A stretch of DNA of 64,000 nt, from the NCBI GenBank assembly GCA_965247615.1, contig OZ252022.1, forward strand, positions 1,612,001 to 1,676,000, given 5' to 3'. The notes below the pieces were generated by a model that made no database searches, was not told the origin of the DNA, and saw nothing but the letters and a program-made list of their open reading frames with translations. The position numbers and the translations under genes were made by a program. The DNA is from G965197715 sp965247615 (GTDB lineage: Bacteria; Chloroflexota; Dehalococcoidia; Lucifugimonadales; UBA1127). Below, piece after piece: positions 16,932 to 26,007 of this stretch (the first letter of the stretch is position 1; each line of letters opens with the position of its first letter).

Positions 16932-17843
16932 GTGCAAGACCACGCACAGCAGGGCAGCTCACCCGCGCACGTGTTCGCCGCACTGACCAGGCCGAAGAGG
17001 TCCTGGCTGTACCGCATCGGCCGGGCCTCGCGGCGGTACCCCCTGGGCGCCGTCGGCGCATCCGTCCTCATCCTCTTGGTGCTGGGCGCCGCCCTTGCCG
17101 CACCGATTGCGCCGTATGACCCCCTCGACCAGGACATCCCCAACAAGTGGCACCCCCCCAGCGGCCAGTTCTGGCTTGGCACCGACGACCTGGGAAGAGA
17201 CGTCTTCAGCAGGATCATGTTCGGGTCGCGGGTCTCCCTCTACGTCGGCCTGGTCTCCGTCGTGTTGGGGACCACGTGGGGGACCCTGGTGGGCGTGGCG
17301 TCGGGCTACTTTGGAGGGCGGTTCGACCTCCTGACGCAACGGCTCGTCGATACGCTCATGGGTTTCCCGAACCTGGTCCTGGCCATCATGATGGTCGTCG
17401 CCCTCGGCGCTTCCATCAACAACGTCACCATCGCCATCGCCGTGACCATGACCCCAAGGATGGTCCGTGTGTCCCGCTCCTCCGCCCTCTCCGTTAGGGA
17501 GGAGGTATACGTGCTAGCGGCAAATGCCATCGGCGCCAGGGCCACCCGCATCATTCTGCGGCACGTGATCCCCAACTCCCTGGCCCCGGTTTTCGTCCTC
17601 GCCACCGGCTACATGGGCACAGCCATCGTCTCAGAGGCGAGTCTGAGCTTCCTGGGGCTTGGCGTGCCGCCCCCGCACCCATCCTGGGGCAGAATGATCC
17701 AGTACGGCGCACGAGGGTTCTTGGAGTCCGCGCCGTGGCTCACCCTCTTCCCCGGATTGGCACTCTCCGCTGTGGTCTTCAGCTTCGCCTTCTTCGGCGA
17801 CGCTCTCCGCGACGCCCTGGACCCCAAGCTTCGCGGGCGCTAG
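16932..17843 (+). CDS. ABC transporter permease, DppC/OppC type
   Basis: This 303-residue permease starts at GTG after a GGAGCAGGAG site. After one helix it has the periplasmic DPLDQDIPNKW region and the WLGTDDLGRDVFSRIMFGSR signature that defines DppC-type subunits. The ATPase-contact loop near residue 195 is AANAIGARATRIILRHV. C-terminal blocks SEASLSFLGLGVPPPHPSWG and FFGDALRDALDPKLRGR are intact. It completes the transporter with 15946, but the ATPases must come from elsewhere in the genome. Confidence 0.88.
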   Translation: MQDHAQQGSSPAHVFAALTRPKRSWLYRIGRASRRYPLGAVGASVLILLVLGAALAAPIAPYDPLDQDIPNKWHPPSGQFWLGTDDLGRDVFSRIMFGSRVSLYVGLVSVVLGTTWGTLVGVASGYFGGRFDLLTQRLVDTLMGFPNLVLAIMMVVALGASINNVTIAIAVTMTPRMVRVSRSSALSVREEVYVLAANAIGARATRIILRHVIPNSLAPVFVLATGYMGTAIVSEASLSFLGLGVPPPHPSWGRMIQYGARGFLESAPWLTLFPGLALSAVVFSFAFFGDALRDALDPKLRGR

Positions 17844-18167
17844 GGCGCCAGACCCTCCTTTGCTCGTGGGCGCATCGGGCGGCCCCGGCAGCTGTTGGGT
17901 TGGCAACATCGTGGTTTCACCCGCTGCGTCATGCAGCGCGCGACCCGGGAATCGACGCCCTCATGCGAGAAGGGACCTGTCCCTGCCCGCGGCCCGCCGA
18001 GCCCTGAACCGGAAGGTGCGGCCTGCTCGACTTCAGTTGACACTCCCAATCCATGGGAGTAGGCTCCAACTATAGGCCGCACGGAGTGGGGCCGTCCGAG
18101 TCCGTCGCTCCTGCCGCGCTTCCACCGACCGCGCACACCAGGCTACCAGGAAAGGACCCTATGGCCT
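17844..18167 (+). other. Intergenic region upstream of the MATE pump
   Basis: 324 bases without a gene. It contains a TTGACA-type promoter at 18037-18065 with an inverted repeat in its spacer. I see no clear terminator for the ABC operon in it. Confidence 0.5.
18037..18065 (+). promoter_or_regulatory. MATE pump promoter with inverted repeat inside the spacer
   Basis: TTGACA, 17 bases, TAGGCT. The spacer itself is an inverted repeat: CTCCCA (18043-18048) and TGGGAG (18054-18059) separated by five bases. A repressor bound there would block RNA polymerase. No regulator gene lies nearby. Confidence 0.45.
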
Positions 18168-19718
18168 TTGTCGGATGAGAAGCAGGCTCCCCCAAGAGCT
18201 GAGAGCATCTCCACCGAGACCAACCAACAGACGGTGACCGAAACCGCCTCTGTTGAAGACATCCTGAATGTGCGCGTTGGCAAAGGTCGACAGGGGCCCC
18301 CAAGAAACCGCCGCCGCTCCGCCTACGCAACCCGCGACCTGACCAAGGGAAGCGTCTCAAGAAACCTCTGGTTCCTTGCCTGGCCCCAGATAGCGGAAGG
18401 CGTCGTCAACGCCCTGGACCAGATGGCGGACATCTTCTGGGCGGGGTGGGTCGCCGGCTTTCGCGCCATCGGCGGCTTGGGCGTAGCCCAGGCCTATGCG
18501 CACCTCGTTATGATGGGCCGCATGGGCCTCGATCTCGGCATGCAGGCCATGATCTCCCGCGCTGTCGGCGGCCGCCGCGCAGACATGGCCAACCACATAG
18601 CGATTCAGGGCTTCACCCTTACCCTCATCCTCTCCATCGTAACGGTCACCGCGGGCGTCTTCCTGGCCGAGGACCTGCTTCGCGTCGTGGGCGTCAGCGA
18701 AGACATCGTATTACAGACCCTCCTGTATCTCCAGTACCAGTTCGTAGCTTCCGGGTTCCAGAGCTTCCGGCAGAGTACGGGGTCCGCCCTTCAGGCCTCC
18801 GGTGATACGCTGACGCCGATGAAGGCCACCATGCTCGCCCGCATCACCCACCTGATCTTGGCGCCCTTCCTCATCTTCGGTTGGCTCGGACTTCCCGACA
18901 TGGGCATTGCTGGCGCAGCTGTCGCCAATCTGGCGGCGCAGTCCCTGGGGATGTGCTGGAACATATACGCCCTCTTCGCAGGCACCTCCCGCCTCCAGCT
19001 CACCTTTCGCGGTTACTACCCGGACTTCCGTTTGATGTGGCGGCTCATCAAGATCGGAGTGCCGGCCTCCGGCACCCAGCTGGAGCGCGGCCTGTCTGAG
19101 CTCATGCTCGTGCGTCTCGTAACCCCCTACGGCGACGCCGCCCTGGCGGCCTATGCACTCACACGACGGCTTGAGCGGCTCACCCACATGGGAAGCATGG
19201 GTCTTGGCCGGGCCTCGGGAATCCTGGTGGGGCAGAACCTGGGAGCGGACCAACCGGAGCGCGCCAAGAGCACTGTCCGATGGGCCATCACCTACGTGAC
19301 CCTTATGCGGGGCGTCGGCGGTGTCCTGCTCATCGCCTTCCCGGCCCTCTTCATCTCCGCGTTCAGCCGGGAGCCGGAGTTCGTGGCGGCGGCCATCATG
19401 TGGCTGCGTATTCAGGCTGTTGGCGGCTTCTTCATGGGGGCGGGCCAGATTTACCAGCAGTCCTTCAACGTGGCGGGCGATACTGTGGCGCCCTTCTTCG
19501 TCACCTTCATGAGCATGTGGGTCATGGAGATCCCTACAGCTTTTGCCCTCTCCAGGTATACACCGCTGGCGGAGATTGGCATACCCGTCGCCATAGCCTT
19601 GGCCATGCTCGTTCGCCTGGCCCTTTACGCGGGCTACTACAAGACGGGACGCTGGATGCGTGCGCAGGTTCTGGACCCGGACGTCGCGCCCCGGGACGCC
19701 CAGCCCACGCGCCCATGA
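18168..19718 (+). CDS. MATE family multidrug/sodium (or proton) antiporter
   Basis: This 516-residue protein has about 12 membrane helices in two MatE halves (roughly residues 75-260 and 300-490), preceded by a cytoplasmic tail of about 65 residues rich in charged and Thr residues. Family features include FWAGWVAGFRAIGGLGVAQA near residue 90 and GRASGILVGQNLGADQPERAK near residue 350. It would export toxic organic cations or aromatic by-products. The start is a TTG at 18168, 11 bases after AGGAAAGGA. An ATG at 18161 in another frame opens a five-codon ORF ending at 18178 that overlaps this start and might couple or dampen initiation. The promoter at 18037 carries a possible operator. Confidence 0.87.
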   Translation: MSDEKQAPPRAESISTETNQQTVTETASVEDILNVRVGKGRQGPPRNRRRSAYATRDLTKGSVSRNLWFLAWPQIAEGVVNALDQMADIFWAGWVAGFRAIGGLGVAQAYAHLVMMGRMGLDLGMQAMISRAVGGRRADMANHIAIQGFTLTLILSIVTVTAGVFLAEDLLRVVGVSEDIVLQTLLYLQYQFVASGFQSFRQSTGSALQASGDTLTPMKATMLARITHLILAPFLIFGWLGLPDMGIAGAAVANLAAQSLGMCWNIYALFAGTSRLQLTFRGYYPDFRLMWRLIKIGVPASGTQLERGLSELMLVRLVTPYGDAALAAYALTRRLERLTHMGSMGLGRASGILVGQNLGADQPERAKSTVRWAITYVTLMRGVGGVLLIAFPALFISAFSREPEFVAAAIMWLRIQAVGGFFMGAGQIYQQSFNVAGDTVAPFFVTFMSMWVMEIPTAFALSRYTPLAEIGIPVAIALAMLVRLALYAGYYKTGRWMRAQVLDPDVAPRDAQPTRP

Positions 19719-19729
19719 CACACTGCGAA

Positions 19730-19750
19730 GGCCCGCACAGCGGTCGGGCC
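19730..19750 (+). terminator. Hairpin after the MATE gene
   Basis: GGCCCG (19730-19735) pairs with CGGGCC (19745-19750) across a nine-base loop, just past the stop codon at 19718. There is no T tract. Confidence 0.35.
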
Positions 19751-19819
19751 AAGCACGCCAACCCTTCCGCCCACGGATAGCAGCCCATCACTCCCCGGCG
19801 CGTTTCCGCCCACCGCCCA

Positions 19820-19848
19820 CTGACCCCTCGGCTCCCTTATGGTAAAAT
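19820..19848 (+). promoter_or_regulatory. tmRNA promoter
   Basis: CTGACC, 17 bases, TAAAAT with an extended TG-G element before the -10. The predicted start is only a few bases before the mature tmRNA 5' end at 19859. Confidence 0.5.
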
Positions 19849-19858
19849 GGTAGTGTAT

Positions 19859-20215
19859 GGGGACGCGTGGTTTCGACAGGGGGTGTCCCTGGAGGTTCGC
19901 AAGCCGAGGTGCCGTCTAGCCTCGTTAAACCGGCGGCAAAAAAGTAACTGGCGAGCGCGAACTCGCTCTAGCTGCCTAGAGGCAGCTCGTCTGGCTCTTC
20001 CTACCCCGAGGGGAGTACCCGGGCGCAACACAAATCGGGGTGCCGTCTGGAGTCACGCCGGGGTGCTTCAGACCTAAGACAAAACCCTGGCTGGCCTCGT
20101 CCCAACCCGGCCGGTGGGGCTTCGACGAGGTGAGAACAATCCACCGGACAAGCTTGTAGCATAGCCTTCAGTGAGTCTCTTGGACGGGGGGTTCGACTCC
20201 CCCCCGTCTCCACCA
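19859..20215 (+). ncRNA. ssrA: tmRNA (SsrA), 10Sa RNA
   Basis: This 357-base RNA rescues stalled ribosomes together with SmpB (encoded at 1626). The tRNA-like ends are clear. The 5' GGGGACG pairs with 3' CGTCTCC before a genome-encoded ACCA, and the third pair is G-U, the alanine identity element. The T arm GGTTCGACTCC and the 5' GTGGTTTCGAC block are typical. The tag reading frame is 19950-19979, after AAAAGTAACT. It encodes GERELALAA then TAG, with glycine as resume residue and the usual ALAA protease end. The centre has GC-rich segments expected for pseudoknots. I remember the Dehalococcoides tag as GERELVLAG, which would support a Chloroflexota origin. Confidence 0.97.
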
Positions 20216-20344
20216 CAAACCAGGTTTCATCGCCGCATACGGGCCACTGCCCGCTCCGCTTGCCCCTTGACCCTCTTTCCCCTTCCGATGGGTCTCCTCC
20301 CGGTCAACCGCTTGGCGCGCGCGGTAAACATCCTTCTTCTCGGC

Positions 20345-20373
20345 TTTACAGCCGCTGTTCATTGTGCTAAAAC
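20345..20373 (+). promoter_or_regulatory. Promoter of the first Rieske alpha/beta operon
   Basis: TTTACA, 17 bases ending TGTGC, then TAAAAC, giving an extended -10. The same arrangement recurs at 35377-35405 before the second Rieske operon. Confidence 0.6.
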
Positions 20374-20421
20374 GCTATTAGTGGAAAGCTCTTGACCAGA
20401 ATAGGACACCAAGGAGGAGCT

Positions 20422-21822
20422 ATGGTAGACATCCTACGCGCGCCTGCAGACCGTTCCCTTCGCTCGTACATAGACGTCGAAGAAGGTACGGTGAGCCGGG
20501 AGCTCTATACCAACGAGGATATCTTTCAGCAAGAGCAGGAGCAGATCTACGGCCGGTGCTGGCTGTTCTTGGGGCACGAGAGCCAGGTGCCGAATCCCGG
20601 TGACTTCACCGTGACGCGCATGGGCACGGAGGAGGTCTTGCTGGTGCGCGACCGCAAGGACAAGCAGATCCGCGCCTTCCTCAACTCCTGCGCCCACAGG
20701 GGCATGAAGGTCTGCCGCTACGACCGGGGCAATGCCCTCGTCTTCACCTGCCCCTTCCACGCCTGGACCTACGACACCAGTGGCCGCCTGGTTGGCGCCG
20801 CCTACCAGTACGACCCCAAGGCATACGCCGGGGACTTGAACAAGGAGCGATGGGGTCTCATCGAGGTCGCCCAGTTCAAGAACTACTACGGCTCCCTGTG
20901 GGCGACCTGGGACCCTAAGGCCCCCTCCTTCGAGGACTACGTGGGGCCCTTTGCCGAGGGTATCCGCTACGACTGTGAAGCCAGCGATGGCGAGGAGGCC
21001 GGCATCGAGGTGTTCCAACCCTTCCAGAAGTGGCGCCTCCCCACCAACTGGAAGGTCCCAGCCTTCTCATCCTCCACCGACCTCACCCACGCCGCCATGA
21101 CCCACCGCTCCGTGAACGCCGCCGCCATCGGCCCCGACCGCGGCACCATGTCGGGAGGCGACCGCTCGCGGCGCAGGGCCACCCTCCCCGCCGACCGCTA
21201 CGCCGTCGGCGACCACAACCTGGGCCATGGCGGCAACTGGAGCGCCTACCGGGAGCCCGGCGTGGCCCCCTACCTCGATGCCTGGTACGAACCCGGCGTC
21301 GACGACTACTTCCGCGAAGCCCACGAGCGCAAGGCCAAGAAGTACGCCGGACGCATTCTTCCCCCACACGGCCATGACGGCGGGCACTTCTGCGTGTTTC
21401 CCAACTTCATCATGGACAGCTGGCGCTGGCGCTGGTGGCATCCCCACACCGTGGGCGTCGTCGAACGGTGGAGCCTGTTCGGAGTGGACAAGAGCGCTCC
21501 CAAGCACGTCAAGGACGCCGTGCGGCACTACGTCATGCGGTACAACGGCCCCACTGGGGCGACCGAGTCCGACGACATGGAGAACTGGAACTACGTCTAC
21601 TCCGCCAGCTTGGGCGCTCGGGCCCGCAAGCACAACTACTTCTTCGCTAACGGTCTGGGCCGCGGCGTCGAAAGCGACCAGCATCCAGGGCTCGTGTTCA
21701 ACGGCTCCCACACGGAGGAGGCCCACCGCGCCCGCTTCAGCCGATGGCTCGCCTTTATGGAAGCCGGGAGCTGGGACGACCTCTATCCGGTGAACAAGCA
21801 AAAGGCCCACCGGATCTGGTAG
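20422..21822 (+). CDS. Aromatic-ring-hydroxylating dioxygenase alpha subunit (Rieske)
   Basis: This 466-residue catalytic subunit starts at the ATG at 20422, just after AAGGAGGAGC; an upstream in-frame TTG at 20392 has no such site. The Rieske ligands are Cys90, His92, Cys110 and His113. The mononuclear iron motif is Asp220, His223, His228 (STDLTHAAMTH), in place of the more usual DxYH form of benzoate/biphenyl dioxygenases. The enzyme would add O2 across an aromatic ring using electrons from an unseen ferredoxin or reductase. The beta subunit follows at 22105 after an unusually long 282-base gap, and an amidohydrolase at 22746. It is a very close paralog of 35446. Confidence 0.88.
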   Translation: MVDILRAPADRSLRSYIDVEEGTVSRELYTNEDIFQQEQEQIYGRCWLFLGHESQVPNPGDFTVTRMGTEEVLLVRDRKDKQIRAFLNSCAHRGMKVCRYDRGNALVFTCPFHAWTYDTSGRLVGAAYQYDPKAYAGDLNKERWGLIEVAQFKNYYGSLWATWDPKAPSFEDYVGPFAEGIRYDCEASDGEEAGIEVFQPFQKWRLPTNWKVPAFSSSTDLTHAAMTHRSVNAAAIGPDRGTMSGGDRSRRRATLPADRYAVGDHNLGHGGNWSAYREPGVAPYLDAWYEPGVDDYFREAHERKAKKYAGRILPPHGHDGGHFCVFPNFIMDSWRWRWWHPHTVGVVERWSLFGVDKSAPKHVKDAVRHYVMRYNGPTGATESDDMENWNYVYSASLGARARKHNYFFANGLGRGVESDQHPGLVFNGSHTEEAHRARFSRWLAFMEAGSWDDLYPVNKQKAHRIW

Positions 21823-22104
21823 ACCAGCGTAGCGGCGGACTCGTGCAGCAGGTCGGGCCCCTCGGGGACTGGGTAGATGCCCAGTCTTCGATGTCGCGCC
21901 GGAACGGTAGAGGCAAAACGCCGCTGCCGGGCCGCCCGCTCCATCCGGTGCCGCGGGGAGCGAAGCAATCGTATGTCCGTCGAGTTGAGTCCATGTGAGG
22001 AACGTGGGCCCATCGCCTTCATCAGACAACCAAGCGTCGCCACGGTCGCCCAGGAGCACCCGGTCCCGCGACCGGGACGACCGGAGCTAGAAGGGAGCCG
22101 GAGA

Positions 22105-22650
22105 ATGACAGAGCTAACAGACGCAACCGCCCAGATGCTGCAGCGCGTCGCCCTGTACAAGGAGGTTGAGGAGTTCCTGTTCAAAGAAGCGCTGCTCCTG
22201 GATGAGCGCAGGTTGACCGAGTGGCTCGACATGCTGGCCGAGGACATCCACTACTTCATGCCCATTCGCATGAACGTCAAGTTCGGCGATTGGGACCTTG
22301 AGTTTAGCAACCCTGATACAGAGATCTCCTACTTCGACGAGGGCAAAGACATCCTCTCTGGGCGCGTAAAGCAGATCAACACCGGCGTTCACTGGGCGGA
22401 GGAGCCCGTATCCCGCTTCGAGCACATCATCTCCAACGTGCTCATCCTCGGCGTGGACGGCGACGACGTGAGGGTGAGCAGCAAGTTCTTCTGCTACCAG
22501 AACCGCCTTCAGGACGAGGTCAACATCTTCGTGGGAAGGCGTTACGACACGCTGCGCCGGGACCCGGATACCGGGTTCAAGGTCGCGAAGCGGGAGATCA
22601 TCCTGGACCAGAGCGTCCTGCTTCCCAAGGTGGTCAACACCTTCTTCTAG
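22105..22650 (+). CDS. Aromatic-ring-hydroxylating dioxygenase beta subunit
   Basis: This 182-residue small subunit has the SnoaL/NTF2-like cone fold and is structural in the alpha3-beta3 hexamer. Typical blocks are VEEFLFKEALLLDERRLTEW, the HYFMPIRMNV strand, PVSRFEHIISNV and a late SKFFCYQNR segment; the C-terminus VVNTFF is like that of BphA2-type subunits. The start at 22105 follows GAAGGGAGCCGG. It matches the beta subunit at 37174 nearly end to end, so the two operons arose by duplication or repeated acquisition. Confidence 0.88.
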   Translation: MTELTDATAQMLQRVALYKEVEEFLFKEALLLDERRLTEWLDMLAEDIHYFMPIRMNVKFGDWDLEFSNPDTEISYFDEGKDILSGRVKQINTGVHWAEEPVSRFEHIISNVLILGVDGDDVRVSSKFFCYQNRLQDEVNIFVGRRYDTLRRDPDTGFKVAKREIILDQSVLLPKVVNTFF

Positions 22651-22745
22651 TGCGACCGCGTATCCTACCGATGGCGTGCGTGCCCTCTCGACGCGCCAAG
22701 CGTGTCTCAATCTGCTAACCTGTCACCAGTCTCAGGAGGTGGACC

Positions 22746-23828
22746 ATGACCCAGGTGATCGATGCGGACGGCCACGTGATGGAGCAGAGCTTTGTTGACG
22801 AGCTGAATGGGTACATGCCCAAGGGGAGCCAGGGCACCCGGGTGTTTCCTCCCTTCGATCACCTCCACCAGTTCTACCTCCGGGGCGAATCTGCCCCCCG
22901 GCAAGGGAGGAAAGTGGGCGCCCCGGAATGGGTGGACTTCCTGGACGAGACCGGCATCGACTGGACGGTCGTCTACCCCAGCATGGGACTGGGTGTAGGC
23001 CGCATCGCGTCAGAGGACTGGGCAGTCGCCGCCTGCCGCGCATACAACAACTGGCTCTATGACCAGTTCCTCAGCAAGAGCGACAGGATAAAGGGCGTCG
23101 CGCTCATCCCGGTCCAGGACGTGGACGCCGCCGCCGAGGAGCTGCGGCGCACCGTGACGGAGCTGGGCATGGTCGGCGCCATGCTCCCCTCCAACGGCGA
23201 GGGCCTGAAGACCCATCTTGGCGCCAAGCACTTCTGGCCCATCTATGAAGAGGCCCAGTCCCTCAACTGCTCTCTCTCGGTACACGGCGGCGCCCACCAC
23301 CACTTTGGCATGGACTCCTTCAGCGTCTACTACCCGGTCAACGCCCTTGGCCACCCCTTCGGCATCATGGTCCAGGCCGCTGCCATGATCTCCCACGGCA
23401 TCTTCGAGCGATTCCCAAAGCTGCGCGTCGCCTACCTCGAAGGGGGCGCTAGTTGGGTCCCTTTCTTCACCGACAGGCTCGACCGCTCCTATCATGAGGG
23501 CCACTTCCAGGTCGACATCCACGGCGAACCCATCGTCGGCCCCAGGCCGGGAATGCCCGACGAAAAGCCCAGCCGCTACTTCAAGCGCAAGGTCGATGAG
23601 GGAAACATATTCGTCGGCTTTGACGTCGACGACGAGGGTCTGGGACCCTCCGTCGCCAAGGTCGGCAACGCACCCTTCCTCTACGCCAGCGACTTCCCCC
23701 ACGAGGGCCGCAACCCCACCCTCTGTCGCGGTGAGATCGACGAGCTCCTCGGGCGGGACGACCTGAGCGACGACGACAAACAAGCAGTGCTCAGCGAGAA
23801 CGCCAAACGGTTCTACGCCCTCGTCTGA
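22746..23828 (+). CDS. Amidohydrolase family 2 (ACMSD-type) protein
   Basis: This 360-residue TIM-barrel protein has Asp6, Asp8 and His10 in the first strand (VIDADGHVMEQ), a His-rich strand HGGAHHHFGMDSF near residue 180, the EGGASWVPFF block, and the last-strand Asp in ASDFPHEG near residue 314. CAGGAGGTGG precedes the ATG. It lies 95 bases after the Rieske beta gene and is probably cotranscribed, which suggests decarboxylation of the dihydroxylated product, as in salicylate- or phthalate-type routes. It belongs to a different subgroup from 12844/30190/59231, lacking their DYGHxD motif. Confidence 0.84.
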   Translation: MTQVIDADGHVMEQSFVDELNGYMPKGSQGTRVFPPFDHLHQFYLRGESAPRQGRKVGAPEWVDFLDETGIDWTVVYPSMGLGVGRIASEDWAVAACRAYNNWLYDQFLSKSDRIKGVALIPVQDVDAAAEELRRTVTELGMVGAMLPSNGEGLKTHLGAKHFWPIYEEAQSLNCSLSVHGGAHHHFGMDSFSVYYPVNALGHPFGIMVQAAAMISHGIFERFPKLRVAYLEGGASWVPFFTDRLDRSYHEGHFQVDIHGEPIVGPRPGMPDEKPSRYFKRKVDEGNIFVGFDVDDEGLGPSVAKVGNAPFLYASDFPHEGRNPTLCRGEIDELLGRDDLSDDDKQAVLSENAKRFYALV

Positions 23829-23928
23829 GACTGTTGAGGCGTCGACAGCCGACCCCTGCCACGTCCAGCAGACAGCGCCCAGGTTGCCGGCGGCGCCGCG
23901 AAGGCCCCGGCGCGACCGCCCTTCGACT

Positions 23929-24828
23929 CTAGGACCGCAACCTTGGGTCGAGGCTGTCCCGTATCCCGTCGCCCAGCAGGTTGAACCCCAGGACGGCCAG
24001 GCTGATGATCAAACCTGGCGCCCAGGCCAGCGTGGGCGACGCATCGAAGAAGCTCTGCGCCGCCGTGCCAAGCATCTGCCCCCAAGACGGGACGTGGGGC
24101 CCCACTCCCGCCCCTAAGAAGCTGAGGGACGCCTCCGACACGATGGCCCCCCCAATCGAAACGCTCATCAGCACAAGGTACGGGGCGAAGGAGTTCGGCA
24201 GGACGTGGCGGAACATGATCCTCGCAGTGGAAGCGCCCAGCGCCCGCGCGGCCAACGTGTAGTCGCGTGCGCGCTCCCGCAGCACCACGGAACGTATAAT
24301 TCGGGTCGCGTGCGGCAGAAACCCCACCCCCAGCGCGATCACAACGTTCTCCGGGCCCGGACCCAGGATCGCCATCAGGACCAGCGCTTTGATGATGGTC
24401 GGGTACGCGACCATAGCGTCGATGAATCGCTGCCCAAACAGGTCAACCGCCCCGCCGAGAAACCCGCTCGTCAGCCCCAAGAGCGCCCCGCCCGAGACCC
24501 CCACCAGGACCGCCCCCAACCCCACCGCCAGCGAGACCCGCGACCCGTAGAGCAGCAGACTGTAGATGTCTTTCCCCACCGGGTCCGTCCCCAGGTAGTG
24601 CTCCCGGCTGATCCCTAGGTTGCCGTCGGCCTCCAAGTCTCGCGGGTCATGCGTCGCGAACACCGGGGCTGTGAACGCCATGACCACCAGGCTGAGCACC
24701 AGCGTCAGGCCAAATGCCGCCAGAGGCCTCTTGGTGAGCCATCGGACGCCCTTGAGCAGCCCCTGCGGGCCGCGCCGCTCCAGGCCGTCCTCCTGAAGTA
24801 CGGCGATACCTGTCGGTTCACTCGCCAT
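23929..24828 (-). CDS. ABC transporter permease, DppC/OppC type
   Basis: This 299-residue permease has the DppC landmarks YLGTDPVGKDIYSLLLYGSR near residue 75, the ATPase-contact loop AARALGASTARIMFRHV near residue 191, SEASLSFLGAGVGPHVPSWG, and the C-terminal LLGDGIRDSLDPRLRS. ACAGGAGACC precedes the ATG at 24828. It is the last gene of a minus-strand operon of two binding proteins and two permeases. Only 17 bases separate it from the DppB-type gene. No ATPase gene follows. Confidence 0.88.
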   Translation of the reverse strand: MASEPTGIAVLQEDGLERRGPQGLLKGVRWLTKRPLAAFGLTLVLSLVVMAFTAPVFATHDPRDLEADGNLGISREHYLGTDPVGKDIYSLLLYGSRVSLAVGLGAVLVGVSGGALLGLTSGFLGGAVDLFGQRFIDAMVAYPTIIKALVLMAILGPGPENVVIALGVGFLPHATRIIRSVVLRERARDYTLAARALGASTARIMFRHVLPNSFAPYLVLMSVSIGGAIVSEASLSFLGAGVGPHVPSWGQMLGTAAQSFFDASPTLAWAPGLIISLAVLGFNLLGDGIRDSLDPRLRS

Positions 24829-24845
24829 TCGTCTGGTCTCCTGTC

Positions 24846-25820
24846 TCAGGCATACCGGATCCGCGGGTCGATCCAGGCGTAGGAGATATCGATAACCAGG
24901 TTGATCGCCATCACAATCACAACGTTCACCAGGACGAGCCCCTGAATGACCGGGTAGTCACGCTGCGCAATGGCGTCCACCATGCTCTTCCCCATCCCTG
25001 GGATGTGGAAGAGCGTCTCCACGATCACCGTCCCCAGCAGCGCCAGGCTCAGGTAGCTCCCGAACTGCGTGATGACGGGGAGCAGCGCGTTCCGCAGGGC
25101 GTGGCGGACCACCACCGTGCTGTGCTGCAAGCCCTTGGCGTAGGCTGTGCGCACGTAGTCCTCTCGGATGACCTCCAGCATCTGGCTCCGCACCATCCGG
25201 ATGACCTGTGCGCCGCCCCCAAAGGTAACCAGAAAGGCGGGGATGCCTATCATGGTGAGGTTATGGAGCGGGTCTTCCGTGATCCCCCGCCAGTCTATGG
25301 GCGGTATCCATCCCACGTACCTGCTGAACGTAAATAGGAAGAGGGTTCCCACCCAGATGGTCGGAATGCTCAACCCCAGGATCGAATAGAGGAGCACCGC
25401 CTGGTCCATCCAGGTGTTCCGCCACAGGGCCGCGATGACGCCCAGCGGAATGGACTGTGCGAAGCTCAAGAACACAATGAGCATCGCCAGCTCAATGGTC
25501 CGGGGCATCCGCTCCAGGATGATGTCCCGCACCGGCCGGTACTGCCAGATGGAGTTCCCAAACTCGCCGCGGCCAACCGTCTTCAGCCAGTCCCAGTACT
25601 GGATAGGCAGCGGCTTGTCCAAGCCGTACCGTGCCCGGATCTTGGCCAGCTGTTCATCGGTCTCCGCCTGTGTGGTCGCGGACGCCTCCTCCTCGTTGCT
25701 GTAGACGATGGCCATCGCAACGTCGCCCGGCACCAGCTTCATGAGCGTGAACATGATAACCGTGGCTAGGAAGGCCGTCGGTATCAGCAGGAGCAGACGC
25801 CGTACTACGTATTCGCGCAT
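24846..25820 (-). CDS. ABC transporter permease, DppB/OppB type
   Basis: This 324-residue permease starts MREYVVRRLLLLIPTAFLAT, the standard DppB N-terminus, followed by LVPGDVAMAIV. A longer periplasmic insert (YSNEEEASATTQAETDEQL) precedes the RYGLDKPLPIQYWDWL block, as in the paralog at 39887. The ATPase-contact loop near residue 224 is AYAKGLQHSTVVVRH. The end DISYAWIDPRIRYA is intact. It lies 187 bases after the second binding-protein gene. Confidence 0.88.
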   Translation of the reverse strand: MREYVVRRLLLLIPTAFLATVIMFTLMKLVPGDVAMAIVYSNEEEASATTQAETDEQLAKIRARYGLDKPLPIQYWDWLKTVGRGEFGNSIWQYRPVRDIILERMPRTIELAMLIVFLSFAQSIPLGVIAALWRNTWMDQAVLLYSILGLSIPTIWVGTLFLFTFSRYVGWIPPIDWRGITEDPLHNLTMIGIPAFLVTFGGGAQVIRMVRSQMLEVIREDYVRTAYAKGLQHSTVVVRHALRNALLPVITQFGSYLSLALLGTVIVETLFHIPGMGKSMVDAIAQRDYPVIQGLVLVNVVIVMAINLVIDISYAWIDPRIRYA

Positions 25821-25890
25821 ACCTGCCCTCGTGCTGTGTTTCTAGCTTCCGTGCGCACCCGCCATGTCGCCGCGCCACCCGGGCCGTCTC

Positions 25891-25921
25891 CGCTCACCCT
25901 GAGGCCCTCGAAGGGCGTGAC
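25891..25921. repeat. REP-like palindromic sequence
   Basis: The segment CACCCTGAGGCCCTCGAAGG with a GCCCT-CGA-AGGGC hairpin resembles a short extragenic palindrome common in many bacterial genomes. It lies in the gap between the second binding protein and the DppB gene and could tune relative expression. Confidence 0.4.
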
Positions 25922-26007
25922 CGGTTACCAGCGGCAGCGCTCCCGTATTCGATCGTATCAATGGCGTTATGTCACGCATTCTCCCGCCGCCATTGCGCCC
26001 GTGTCCT

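Noticed and set aside
20190..20421. Phage or island integration at the 3' end of the tmRNA gene
   Set aside because: tmRNA genes are common integration sites, but I found no integrase and no repeated copy of the tmRNA 3' end downstream in the window.
21823..22104. Possible lost homolog of the 76-residue gene in the first Rieske operon
   Set aside because: I translated the gap in all plus frames and found nothing resembling the small SH3-like protein, so there is no evidence it was ever there.
23829..23928. Terminator between the 22746 amidohydrolase and the convergent ABC operon
   Set aside because: GC-rich stretches are present but I could not draw a stem longer than five bases with a sensible loop.
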